A stretch of DNA of 64,000 nt from Istiophorus platypterus (lineage: Eukaryota; Chordata; Actinopteri; Istiophoriformes; Istiophoridae), in contig CM029122.1 of NCBI GenBank assembly GCA_016859345.1, positions 25,139,075 through 25,203,074 on the forward strand, read 5' to 3'. Below are positions 13,001-24,365 of this stretch, piece by piece. The notes under the pieces were generated by a model. The model had not been told where the DNA came from. It was given only the letters and a program-made list of their open reading frames with translations, and ran no database searches. How positions within the stretch are numbered: the stretch's first letter is position 1; each line of letters opens with the position of its first letter. The position numbers and the translations under genes are program-made.

Positions 13001-13439
13001 GAAGTGTTTTATTTATTTACTGTTATATTCCTCAAAATGGTCTTTACAACACCCCTACACACCCTAATTACATCTATTGATATTAGCCATAGATAAGTCA
13101 GTTGTCAATATATCATTATGTGTACTGCATCATTGAAAAAGTAATTGAGAATGCTGAGTTTTTTATCTATTTTCTAGCATCTCTTTGTCATGTAAATTTT
13201 GACAGTTTTGTTTCAAATCAATTTTGAAATGCAAAATTTCAAAAACTATACATAGCACGTTCAATTTCATTCTCTCTGTATGTTCTCTGCTCTTCTCTCT
13301 ATTTTCCATCCTTCCCTCTACCTTTAAGGAAATCTCTACCTCTTTATCCATCACTGCAACTATAATTTCACCATCTCCCCTTGTGTAAGCAATAATAGCG
13401 CCAACAGTTCTAACACTAGCTAAGCAAAGCCCAGCTTGT
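10045..13439. other. Non-coding region with spurious open frames
   Basis: The longest frame, 12,415-12,978 (187 codons), shows no domain, no signal peptide and no codon regularity, and it ends in an A-run. It overlaps other frames of similar length on both strands, as expected by chance in a less AT-rich patch. I treat the region as non-coding. An 18-bp palindrome at 11,202-11,219 is listed separately. Confidence 0.5.
11202..11219. repeat. Perfect 18-bp palindrome
   Basis: tactgatccggatcagta reads the same on both strands. No associated element recognised. Confidence 0.9.
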
Positions 13440-13690
13440 GCAGTCATCCCGATATGAATCTGCTTAAAACTGAGCTATCGAGCACTCAGCCAAATCCATC
13501 AGTGCAAGATTAAGATCGGCGGCACATGCAGCACTGATAAGACGTTCTCTGTGGTCAGTGCCTTGTGATGAGGAGCAGAGTTACAGCCACTGTTGCTGCT
13601 GCTGGCTGGAAGGCTAACGGGAGCACTCAGAAAGTTGAGCAGTGGTAACGGACAGGACCCATTAGAAAGAATACTTGTGGTTCAAGCTTT
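13440..13690. promoter_or_regulatory. Candidate conserved non-coding element (unverified)
   Basis: About 250 bp of balanced composition with several CpGs (cgatatg, gatcggcgg, gacgttct, taacgg) inside an AT-rich background where CpG is scarce. No reading frame or repeat signature. This is inference only. Confidence 0.2.
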
Positions 13691-15084
13691 GGTTTGTTTT
13701 TGCTGCTGTGAGAGCCAAATGAGTTTTATGTAACTAGGGCAGTGGATCCTTTTTATCGCAGATTGTATATATGATATCTCCCTTAAATTTTTAGAGGACT
13801 TAGAGTAAAATTGGATGCATGCCCTGATTGTTTCTATTGTCCTTGTTTTTTCTTTTCACATTTAGCCCATTTGAACAATTCAGTACACAAGATGGAAAGT
13901 TGTTTCTTCTCTCTCAGCTCTATATGTATGGAGAGCATGCCCTGTGTATGTGTGCATTTATAATGTATACATTATGTGGATTAGCAATGTCAGCTAAACC
14001 AACGCTACTTTATAAACGTGAGAGAACCCAAGGACAGGTAGCTTATAATAGAGTATTAGGGCTCTGTGAACTCAAGCTTCAACGGATGGTCAGGGTCAGG
14101 GGAGCAAGGGCCTGCTGGGAATCCAAGCCAGGGCCTTGATTAAACACCAGACCCACTGCAGGGGATTCCCAGAGGGGTCACATCAAGAAGCCTTGCTTGC
14201 TGTGGTTGTGCTCCATAGCCTCGTGGTTCCATTTTGAAAATTAGTATGAATAGGTACAGCAAAGGAGAGGAGAAAGAAAGAATGGGGCAGGAGAGAAAAC
14301 TGCTTTGGAGATACTAAGGTGACGGAGATGAAGAGAAAGAGGTCAAAGGTCCGATGAAAATTACAAAAGGTAAAAAGAGCAAGGATAATAAAGGCAAAGC
14401 TTAAGAACAATACCATCTGAGTTGCTGCAAAGGCCTAATAAAGGCCTCTTCTGTGTTTCTACAAGTCAATGTTACTCCAAAAGGAAATTCCATTTTCATC
14501 TTACAATCTCAATACTTAGATCCACAGCATATCTCTTTGCTGCCTCTCAGCCAACTATAGGAATGCGAGATCTCCACTGCCACATCGAAGATTGTAAATA
14601 AACATTCTTCACTCTCTTGTCCTCTGCCGCATGACTCAAAGAACATTACAATTTAATTATCTATCTTTCACTCTCAAAATGAATAAAACAGGGGAGCTGT
14701 TATCTGCTCTGTGTCTTTCCAAAGACATCTCCACCCATCAAATGGTTTTAGTTTTCCCAGTGTCATTTCTCAGATTTTTTCATGACTAACCACTGCTGCT
14801 CACATTCTTCTACTGTTGATAGGGCAAACTGATGTATTTAATAATTCAAGAGGCAATCTACCTGGGGTGCAGTTTGTGGACAAATATGTGCAGCTGAACT
14901 GAGGGAATAAATACAAATAGAGCTGCACTCATGAGAGACATTTTTTTGGACATTAAGATATCTATTTCCATGTGGAAATAGATATAAATATAGCCTTTTT
15001 GGGGGGGGGGTCTTCACCCTCTAGAGAGGCTGAAGACCTACAGCTGAAGACTTAATGTTTGTTAACCTGACTCCTAGGGTGAGA
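13691..15084. other. Non-coding
   Basis: No gene supported. The 103-codon frame at 13,828-14,139 has no recognisable features. It contains the stem-loop at 14,958-14,985 and a T5-G10 run at 14,996-15,010. Confidence 0.45.
14958..14985. repeat. Perfect 13-bp inverted repeat, 2-nt spacer
   Basis: atatctatttcca, tg, tggaaatagatat. It can form a strong hairpin or cruciform. No flanking element recognised. Confidence 0.9.
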
Positions 15085-16290
15085 GTGTCCAGTATAAAAT
15101 GGCACATAGGACAACAAAAGCACAGCCCTTGTCTCATGTTTTCAGTCTTGAGCAAGGTACAACTAGCAGCCCACACTTACAATACCTAAGGGGCCTAGCA
15201 GTGGTATGAGACAATAGCAGTCCCTTGATATCCTCTGGAGTAAAATTATTCATGGCCTTAAAGATGAGATGCAAGATCTTGAAGTGAAACCTAAATTTAA
15301 TCAGACGCCAATGTAGGGAAATCAGAACCGAGGTAATACAAGAGCCATATTTCTTTTGTTCTAGTGAGTAATCTATTCATTGTTGCTGTAGAGTTTTGGA
15401 CTAACATAAATTGGGTAACACTAACTTTGCTTAGCCAGTAATAAAGAGTGTTGTAGTAGTCTAAGCATGAAGACACAGCTAAAAGATTAGAGAGGGGGTT
15501 TTTCTGGAATATTCCTCATGTGAAGGTAGCAGGAACAAATGACTATCTTGATGTTTTTATCAAATTTCAGCTAATAATCAAAAATGATGCCTAGGTTTTT
15601 AGAGAAAAAAGATTTTCCATTAGTAGCTAAGCCAAGTTGTTGGAGAGACCCGATTTGGGGTGAAAATCAGAACTTCAGTTTCACTATGATTTAATTGAAA
15701 AAAAAAAAAATATAGACATCTAGTTACTAACAGCCAGAGACTTGTGCAGAGTATTTGAATTTGAGAGGTCAAGCAGCCTAACTGATAAGTAGAACTGTGT
15801 GTCATCAGCGTAGCAATGATAAATCACACAACCAAATTGTTGAATCAAGTACCCTGAGGGGAGCATATGCAAATGATGAAAATAAAATGAGTTCAAGAAT
15901 TTTCCCTTCAGGCACCCCACTAGTCAAAGGGTGAATATCTTGATATCAGTTGAAAGAAAATATCTCCCGTTAGATAAAAAAAAGAAAACCAGTTAAGTGC
16001 CATAACAGTGCTTCGACTGATTTTTCTAGCTAGTCAATTAGAATAGCATGACCAATTTTGTCAAGGCAGAGACAAATCTAGAATTCCAATTTCACTGTGG
16101 TCTACCTGCATGAGAATGTCATTTATGACCCTGAGGTGAGGTGTCTTAATGCTGTGGCTCTGATGAAAGCCTGATGGTATTTATCAAAAAAAAGGATAAA
16201 AAAATTTTCATAATCCTCCATCAAAGCTGGGGACATACTGGAGGCTGGGTTAATTAGGAGACAGTCAATAACAACACTATTTTGGTTCGT
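15085..16290 (-). mobile_element. L2/Rex1-group LINE relic, second family
   Basis: Minus-strand reverse transcriptase remnant, more diverged than the other L2-like copies. Reading right to left, the complement gives a segment resembling the QSGFR...STETAL region (about 16,190-16,120), then DHSEIGILDLS (about 16,080), a degraded GVPQGS equivalent at 15,915, and the active-site YHCYADDTQFYLSV with YADD at 15,801-15,812. After that come LNHSETEVLIFTP, LKNLGIIFDY (15,600), SCLDYYNTLYYWLSK (15,460), VQNSTATMNRLLTRTKE (15,390) and FHFKILHLIFKAMNNFTPED (15,270). The order matches a non-LTR RT palm and thumb. Stops and frameshifts throughout. The phrase YYWLSKVSV separates it from the SLLSGC family at 1 and 30 kb. 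Confidence 0.8.
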
Positions 16291-18896
16291 GACCTTGGAA
16301 ATTTCATTAAAATATTATGACTACACAGAATTGGCAAATTCAAATTTTTTTTCTGAAGATATTCTAAATCATGTGCTTAAGATTGAAAAGGTGTCAACAA
16401 TTTCAACTTGGAGTACAAGTTTTGTCACTACCTTTGACCCCTTTCAAATATCACATAATCATTTTATCCACTGTTGATATAATAATATTGATTAGTGCAG
16501 ATTTATACATCAACTAAAATAACAAAAAAAATGTTATCACAATTTCCAATTTCTAGCTGATACATCACACTCTCTTCCAGGAGTAGCTCTTCACCCTGCT
16601 GAGTTTCATAAATGCTTCTCAAGTTCCAAGATAGAACTGTTGTTCAGTACTCAGCGCCATACCTTAGAGGGAGCTTAACATGCTAAATAAAAAAAGGATC
16701 CAAAGAGTAGGAAGGAAAAGACAAGATGAAAGATAATTTAGTCCATCATTTCAGAAAATACTGCGGGCCTATGAATGGTTAGGAGCAATACTTTTTTCAG
16801 CATCAAAATTTTGCTGAGCTAAACATTTCACTCCTGTTTAACTAGTTTTATCACAATCAATTGTTTAATTAATAATTATTAATGAAATAATGTTCTTATT
16901 GTAAAATTCCTCAGGTGGGAAATGTTTGACTTTTTCCATTGTTGAGATGGAGGATTATCTAAAATCCAGTCTGAGTCTATTATATGATAGAACAGCCAAA
17001 GCCAGCCAACATAAATATAGACTGCCATGTAAGAAATGCCTGAGCTGCAACTGTGCCCTTGAGAAGTGCTCTTAAAAATAGTGATCGTCAAATATTTAGC
17101 TGTATAATTGGAATATTAGATAAACTCAAAGAAATCTGAGTTATGACAGCCACTTTGAATGAGAGGTAATAAAACTGCTCCCACATTTGGAGAGTGCAGT
17201 ATAACAGGAGTTAGAGGAAGGGTAGAGGAGGAATGGAGAAGGAGAAGAGGAATGATATATCTTCTGTCCTTCCCAGCCCTAATTTTCCACAGTGATTGGA
17301 GGCCATCCAAAAATGATGAGTGAGGCAGCTGTGAGAGTGCGGAGGCTCTGCAGGTTCACGGCAAAGTCAACACTGTCCAATCTCTCTAAACCCTCCACCA
17401 CTCACCGCAGAGTAGCATGCCAAAAAAAAAAGCCAAGCCTACATGTGTATTTGAACCACAGTGTATGTTAGTTTGTATTACAGTTGCTTTGCCCAGTGCA
17501 CACTTGACTTTGTGGTAGAGTGTGTTTGTTTGCGAGTTTGTGTTCACTTTTTAATGTACAACCTGTGGCTTGATACTTGTATGCACCTGTGGCCTACACT
17601 TTTTAACAGACTAAATCTTAACCTCTTGATATCTCACACACTGTAAGAATGGATTTCCTGTATGGGTTTGTGGGTGGATTTTAACCCTTTGCGAGAGGAT
17701 ACTGACCACTGCATGGATTTGCATACATTGATTAACTTTGACTGAGACAAGACATAACACCCTGTCAAGATTGGTACCAAGCCACCATTAAAGGATGAGA
17801 TTGTGTTTATTCTTTATTTGTCTTCTTATGAACAGACCATAACCAACAATGTGTTAATCCAATTTTCAGTTCTTTCTGACTTCCTGACCCTGCCTCACTC
17901 TAAGCCCCAAGCCTACAGGTATCTGATGAGCATGTAAATCTATAAAAGCAGTTACAAATATAAGCTGATGTCATTTTCATGTCTTACACAACATACTCTA
18001 TGAAGCTACACAACCCAGCAGCTTGTTAACTTACCTCAGAACAAAGACTATAAGCATGGGTAAACAACTAGCCTACTCTGTACAGTTAAACAATTTCATG
18101 TACTCACATTTCTACAGCTCACTATTGACACAGTATATGCCGTTTCTGTACAAAAACTGAAATGTAAAAAACAACTAGTTGTGGTTTTATCCACTGTAAC
18201 TATTTCTTGGCAGACACATTTACTCCCAGGAGTTTACCCCTTCTTCATGCTAACATTCACATTTTACATACAGACTTGATGGTCGTTTTAACCGTTATGT
18301 AGTCATAAAACCTAACAATGCTATCCTTTTTCAGGAGACACTGTTTTTAATAAATACTATCTGTACTGGTTGATGTGTTGTTCTCCACCAGTACAGCATT
18401 AATATCATATGTAATGCTATCTTATTTAACCACTGAATATTATTTGATTTACTAGTCACATCACAAGATCCACCCAAGGATCCATGTACACTTACCTTCC
18501 ACAATGTCAAATGGTGAGGAATGGAATTTATTAAATCTATCATGTACTACAGATGCAGATGCCTGGTCATGTTTCATTCACTAGTTAATCTGCTTTCTTT
18601 ACGACATGGCTGAGGCCTTTTCAGGTCATGGCACTTCTGTCAAGTAAGCTGTAAATACAGAAAAACATAAAGTATTACATGAATTTTGCCTATTTTGGAA
18701 TCACAATCTAATGTTCTAAACCTCTTAAAACAATGATAGAGAATAACTTGAAAGCACAATTTGATCCTAGAGACCCAGGGTCTTTATAAGAATGGCTGAG
18801 CTTAGAATCATTTCTCAACAAAATCTACATACAATCACATTTTCAGTAACTGTGGATTTTAGTGCCAGTTGCAATTATAGAAACTGCCCCCCCCTC
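16291..18896. other. Non-coding, AT-rich
   Basis: No supported gene. A purine-rich run occurs at about 17,209-17,255, and an AT-rich near-palindrome near 16,860-16,885. The short hairpin at 18,361-18,396 is listed separately. Confidence 0.45.
18361..18396. repeat. Perfect 10-bp inverted repeat, 16-nt loop
   Basis: ctgtactggt (18,361-18,370) pairs with accagtacag (18,387-18,396). No element recognised around it. Confidence 0.8.
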
Positions 18897-18922
18897 CACA
18901 CACACACACACACACACACACA
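18897..18922. repeat. (CA)13 microsatellite
   Basis: CA dinucleotide run preceded by a C-rich stretch. Confidence 0.95.
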
Positions 18923-19681
18923 AACACTTTGTATCAGTGTGGTGAACTCTCTGGACATGCTCCTTGTAAACAGACAAGACACTGGGTTTGATTGGTGACA
19001 AGCTCTCACTAATCAGCTCTCCATTCTTCTCAGGGTTTTTGTTTCCAAGGCAGCAGTGTACTATTCACAGTTTCACTATGCTACAGAAATAGGTAAAATA
19101 ATATTGTCAGTTTCGACTTGATATAGTCTGGGTTTGTTATCAAAATTGTTCTTTATGTTCTTATAAATAACACTCTTTCCTTTGCAATGCATACATATTC
19201 AATTTCAGCGAAACAGAACCGTTTTTAGTCTTGATATTGACAACATTTGACACAAAAGGTTTGAGTGCTACCCTCAGAATAGCAACATTTAAAGATATTA
19301 AAGGACATGTATATTAGTATTTCAATAATTTATAGTAGCGTATGTTGTGGCAACATCTCAAAAACTGCTCGTCATACTGCCATTAAATTTAGCATGGATA
19401 TAATTTATGAATTCCATTAGACAAATGCTAAAATTTCAGGGATTGTACCTGTTGCTGTATTAAGAGAGAGAACTGGATACCACACTCATTCCTATGAAAG
19501 TTGCATATTCCAAAAAAAAGTCTTGCTTTAGCGTTTTTGGGCCAAAAGAGCATGCACACAAATGTCGTTCTCCAGCCAAGCGTGTTGTGAACATGTGTGT
19601 CTAAGACAGCCACTTTCCAAGCTGGCAGACTTTCTGTTGGTTCCTTGCTCAATTGAATGGAATGGAATGATCTTAAGGCTT

Positions 19682-19705
19682 TTCTAGACTTTCCGAAGTC
19701 TAGAA
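19682..19705. repeat. Perfect 10-bp inverted repeat, 4-nt loop
   Basis: ttctagactt, tccg, aagtctagaa. It lies about 280 bp left of the Tc1-type end at 19,989, but no link is evident. Confidence 0.8.
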
Positions 19706-19989
19706 TTCAACATGCAGGGGCAGATCCGTATCCTTGAGGTGGCAGAAATATATATGTGCTAATGCTCAACAATCAAATATATCAATATTTTCCTGAGAAA
19801 GTCCTCAAATGAAGATAAATTAACTCAAGTGTTTTATTCTTAATTGAACATAAGCCCATCACATTGTCTAAAATGTAGCCATAACAGATTAATTAATATG
19901 CATTAAACTCATTTTTTAATGTGTTATCTATAAAATTAATCAAAAGTCCCATTCTTTGAAGTTGTCTCAGACTTTTGGACTCTACTGTA
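19700..19989. mobile_element. Tc1-type right end (cagtggggtcc family), body decayed
   Basis: 19,963-19,989 reads tgtctcagacttttggactc then tactgta, the inverted counterpart of the end at 1,397. The sequence to its left is AT-rich with no readable transposase, so the left limit is a guess. Confidence 0.45.
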
Positions 19990-20006
19990 AACATACACAC
20001 GGACAA

Positions 20007-20027
20007 ACACACACACACACACACACA
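20007..20027. repeat. (AC)10 microsatellite
   Basis: AC dinucleotide run immediately right of the Tc1-type end. Confidence 0.9.
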
Positions 20028-23000
20028 AAATATATATGACAAAAGTCCCTTTCCCTGAGCTCCATTTTGAAAATGTTGTGAAGTGGAAACTGTTACTGCG
20101 TTGCCAACTAATGTGACTTTTTGTGTGGAGCTCTGAGCGAATGATTTCAGTGTTTTTTTATACTGACTGCATTTGTATGTTGCACATCTGAAATGTTGAC
20201 ATGTTTGTTTGCAGAATGAGCAGTTTCAGAGATGTTGGTAGCGGCAGGCAATTTGGGTTTAGTCAGGTTTAATCCTCCCCTCACACAATCAAACACTAAT
20301 TACTATTACTAAAAACACCATGCTTCAACTAATAACCCCACCACTATCCATCTGCAACTGTAGTACATTTCTATTAGTGTTACTTGGCAACCGTAAAGAC
20401 ACATTTAGCTTAAATAGAAACCAACAGAATTTGTTTTTTGCATCCAGGACCAGGAGAGGCTAACAGAAAGCTACTAAGGCCAGTAGAGTCAGGAGAGAGC
20501 TGCCACCCACATCAGGGATGGCTAGTGGCAACTGTGTGAAATCAGTCTGTTACAAACCCTATGTCCTCTCACAGCTCCTAACATGACATTGTGGCAAGGC
20601 TGTTTTTTTGTTTCTTACTTTATGGGGATAAAATCTGTTTTTAACATTGTGTCTATCCAATATCTCCCTCCCACCACAGATGAACAGTATGCATTATCTC
20701 ATTCCTTTAATGTATGGTCTGCACACTGGCACTGAATGTACATGAAGTCTTTGGTTACAAGTATAAGGGGTCTTTGAGTATAAGGGGAGTGTTATCTCTT
20801 ACTGTAAACACTTGCACTCAGACCTCAGAGTTTTGCTCTATGGTTTTCATCTCTTTATCATAGGAGTCAGTATGACTGCACCTATTGTTTCATGCAGCAA
20901 GGAACTGTACCAACTCTGCTTTCTAGTTACTTCTTCATCCCAAACAATCACAGTGGAGACATTTGTTTAGTTACACTATTAGAGATAGTCTAGTTTTCCA
21001 TCATGTGGGTTTACTATTTCAGACCAGCAAAGTGAAAATGTTCATGTTTAGTGATTGTGAAAAATGCAAATAATATCAATAACTTAATGGCCTGCATCTT
21101 CTGTTAAGTTAGCATCAGCATAGAAAGAGCCACTGCAACACACGTTGAAATAGCTAATCTAAGTGTAAGTTAGTCAAGGTTGAATTGAATTTTGCACTCA
21201 AGATTGTATTCTTAATCTGGTATTGGTGGTGGATATGGATGTGTTGTCAGACTTTATGAGTTCCTCAAAAATGTATACATTTATTCCCTGATTTGGAAAT
21301 ATATATATAGTTAGGTTTGTCTATTTAGAAATGAAACCTTTTAATGGTATTTACTATGGCCAGAAATAGCAACTGGACGTTAAGAGACAAATCTAGAAAC
21401 TGAGAAAATGAAAAATGAGTAAGATTGATATGCCTGCAGGACTTTGAATAGCTTTTTCCCTTTTTTTTAACTCAGGGTGACATGAATACTGTGAACCTTG
21501 TATTATTACATGGGTTTAATGAGTTTCATACTATTAAAATGGCAACTTTAAAATACATGTAACACACATATATGGCAACATATGACATGACAATGTATTT
21601 GTAGCCTTAATTGGAAAGAATTAAAGGAGTGGATGGCAAGTGTTCTTGGTCAGAAGGAGTAAATGGTTTGGTATCAGCTGAAAACACTCAACATGTTATT
21701 TTAGACTGTTGCTCTATTTCTGCCCGGTGAAACTTACTGGCACAGCATAATAAGATTGTATGTGTCCGTACCTCTGCTAGGAAAAAAAAATACACTCATC
21801 TCTCCACTCTACACTGCACTGCTAAGTCAGATTTCTAATTATGCATTTGAGTGTGAGAGTTTAATTTGCACTTTTCATTTGGACTGATTGGCACTCGCAT
21901 AAGTTATGCTGAATGCTGCTTAACTAAAAGGGAGGCAGGCTGCAGGCACTAGGCTTCATCACTGTGCCACTTGATCCCCCTAGTTATTCATGTAGCAGCT
22001 AAATGTATATTAATGTCCCTGCAAACCTGAGTATGTTTGAGTAAAGGGCCACGTTGAATATAGAAAGTGTATGTGTGTATAGGAGGAGGTCTTCCTACAA
22101 ATTGTCCTTTTACCGTTGTATTTGTTATTAATCCAAAATTATGATCACATGTACTGCATTTTCCAGGATGTTTGTGTATATCCAAAAATTTTATTTGAGT
22201 CATTGGAGACAGAGATAGAACTCCCAGCATTCCCGTTGTAAGGGCAAGGCCTCACCCTTTGGTGCCAGTGGGTGCAGTTCTGAGATCTTGAGAAACATAG
22301 ATGCAAAAAGAAAGACAAACAGTCTCATTAAAATTCATGATACACAGTATCACTCAAACATATCAGCATGCTCACTCAAGCACACATAAAATATTCACTC
22401 ACACATATATACAAGAATACACCTGCTTACACACAGACACAGGCTGCCGCCTCACCCCACCTGCACTTTCTGCTCCACTGTGAGAGCCCATCAAACATAC
22501 CCCCACCACCATACATCCACTCATGTTCCCTACTTATTATTCCTTTTCTCTTCCTCATCTCACTTGTTTTTTTTTTTTTTTTCAATTTTTTGTTTCAAAA
22601 TAATAAAAAATGCCCCCATCGGGAGTGCTTTGAGGAGCACTGCTGCTGCTTCATAATCCTGCCTGCCTGCCTGTTACAATGATAGCAAACCTTGTCTCAT
22701 CTTTTCATAGAGCTCTGCCTTCTTTCTGGTGCCCTGTGGGAGTAGGCCAGCTCATTCTGAACTAGAAATAAAGATGACGGGAGAGTTTGTATTTTTGGTC
22801 TTTTTTTTTCTTGTATTTTTCAAAGGAAGGCTTTTGCTGATAATGCATGCTTTTTGTTTAGCACTGCCCTACTTCATATTCCGATAGTTTCAGTCTCACC
22901 TGCCCATTGCTCCTGATCCTGCTAGCCATTGCACAGCATTAGTGCTTCCTTTTTATGTCTTCTCTGTTTTTGATGTGTTAAATATGTGTTTTGTGTGTTT

Positions 23001-23384
23001 TAATGTTATATGTGGTCATTGTTAATATTATTATTAATAATTAAAAGTGAATTCTAAAATGTAGTATACCATTATCATAGGTAGAGAAGAGACAACAAAT
23101 TAGTAAGCTGACTCAGTATTGTAAGCAAAATCTATGTAAACTTACTTTAGCTAATATTACCCATCATAAGCTACTGATAACCAGACCAACTATTGCTTTA
23201 GCAGCAAAACCCAGATTTGAGCATGGATGTGTTTTTATTTTTATTTGTAAGAAAGAGAATTTATTTATTCTTTATAATCTTTAAAATGTTTGCTGTTTTT
23301 GTGTCACAAATTCACTCATCACACAAGCCACTTTAATTGGTTTAATCACTATAATTTCCTTAAGAATTGTGCCATCATCTCTAT
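20028..23384. other. Non-coding
   Basis: No gene supported. It holds a T-run at about 22,567-22,581 and short cacacata-rich text at 22,380-22,440. The open frames (60-104 codons) fall mostly on these low-complexity stretches. Confidence 0.45.
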
Positions 23385-23505
23385 CGTTGTCCAAAAACTA
23401 TTAAAAACATTAGTGTGCCACACTGTTGTACTGCGTTACATGTTGTGTCGTTACCATGCACACACACACGCTGTACTCTATTTTGACTCAGTCCCAAACA
23501 CACCG
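23385..23505. repeat. Unclassified interspersed repeat, copy A
   Basis: Resembles 63,400-63,545 in the same orientation: tcgttgtccaaaaactatta, aaaacattagtgtgccacac, tgttgtactgcg and tcgttaccatg against tcgtttttccaacagttatt, aaaacacatcagtgagtcac, actgttgcaatgag and tcattaccatg, then a shared agtcccaaa further on. No coding signature. Confidence 0.55.
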
Positions 23506-23989
23506 TCCTACCACTGGAATTACTCACCAGAGCACTTTCTGGTTTTTCATTGACATTTAAAAAAAATGTATAATAATATCCATTAAACAATACTCAAGTA
23601 TATACTGCACACACTTATACACAATATGTTCAGGTTGACCACATATTAATCCATTCATGATACGCTATGAGTTTTGAGACAGTAATATACTATATAACTT
23701 CTTTTAGGACAATGTGCATTTTTCCATCTGTGCTTCGAGGGCTTGTTTAGGCCTGGTTGAATTTATTGGCAAACCTTAATTTTAAGTACAGAATATGAAA
23801 TATCTTCAGAGATACATGCAAATAACCAATTTTGTAAAAAAAAAAAAAAACAAACAACCCAAACAACACACTTACCTCAAATTTAGTTTTCTGATACAGG
23901 GTAACACATTTCACTCTAAAATGCCTAGTATGCCTGCTATACCATTATAGGTAGGTTGTTCTTTCCTTTAGAGCCCTCATTTCCTCACA
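23506..23989. other. Non-coding
   Basis: Nothing identifiable apart from an A-run at 23,837-23,851. Confidence 0.45.
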
Positions 23990-24365
23990 AATGAACAAAC
24001 AGATGTACTGCATTCCCAGAGGGCTCTACTTTAGTTTCATCTGTCCATAGAACATTATTATAGTGAGACTGTGGCTTATCTGTGACAGTTTTTGCAAAAA
24101 TTAGTCTTACATTTTTTTGCCTTTCTTTCAATAGTGGTGTCTCCTTGCCCTTCACCCCTGGAGCCCTACTTGGTTTAGTGAGCTGCGTATGGTACCGACT
24201 GAAACAGCCACTCCAGATTGATCCAGGTCAGCTTGTTGCTATATACATGTCTCTCAGGCAGCTCTCTTGTATTCACCATTCCCAGAAACTGGGAACAATC
24301 AGTCCCTTTTTATTCAGCAGAACCATTATTCATTGGTTAATTTGGATCATGTGAACACTGAATAT
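23990..24365 (-). mobile_element. Tc1-like transposase relic (DNA-binding part to first catalytic Asp)
   Basis: The complement reads, in order, QADLDQSGVAVSVGTIRSSL then NQVGLQG (about 24,240-24,160), a stop, KETPLLKERQKNVRLIFAKT (about 24,150-24,090), VTDKPQSHYNN and LWTDETKVEPSGNAV (about 24,055-24,005). This is the usual Tc1 order: second helix-turn-helix, RRKPLL box, then the DET motif holding the first catalytic aspartate. The rest of the catalytic domain and both terminal repeats are missing or unreadable. It differs in wording from the other Tc1 copies in the window, so it represents a separate family. Non-functional. Confidence 0.75.

Noticed and set aside
17209..17255. Purine-rich tract as a possible triplex-forming site
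   Set aside because: Interrupted by pyrimidines and without mirror symmetry.
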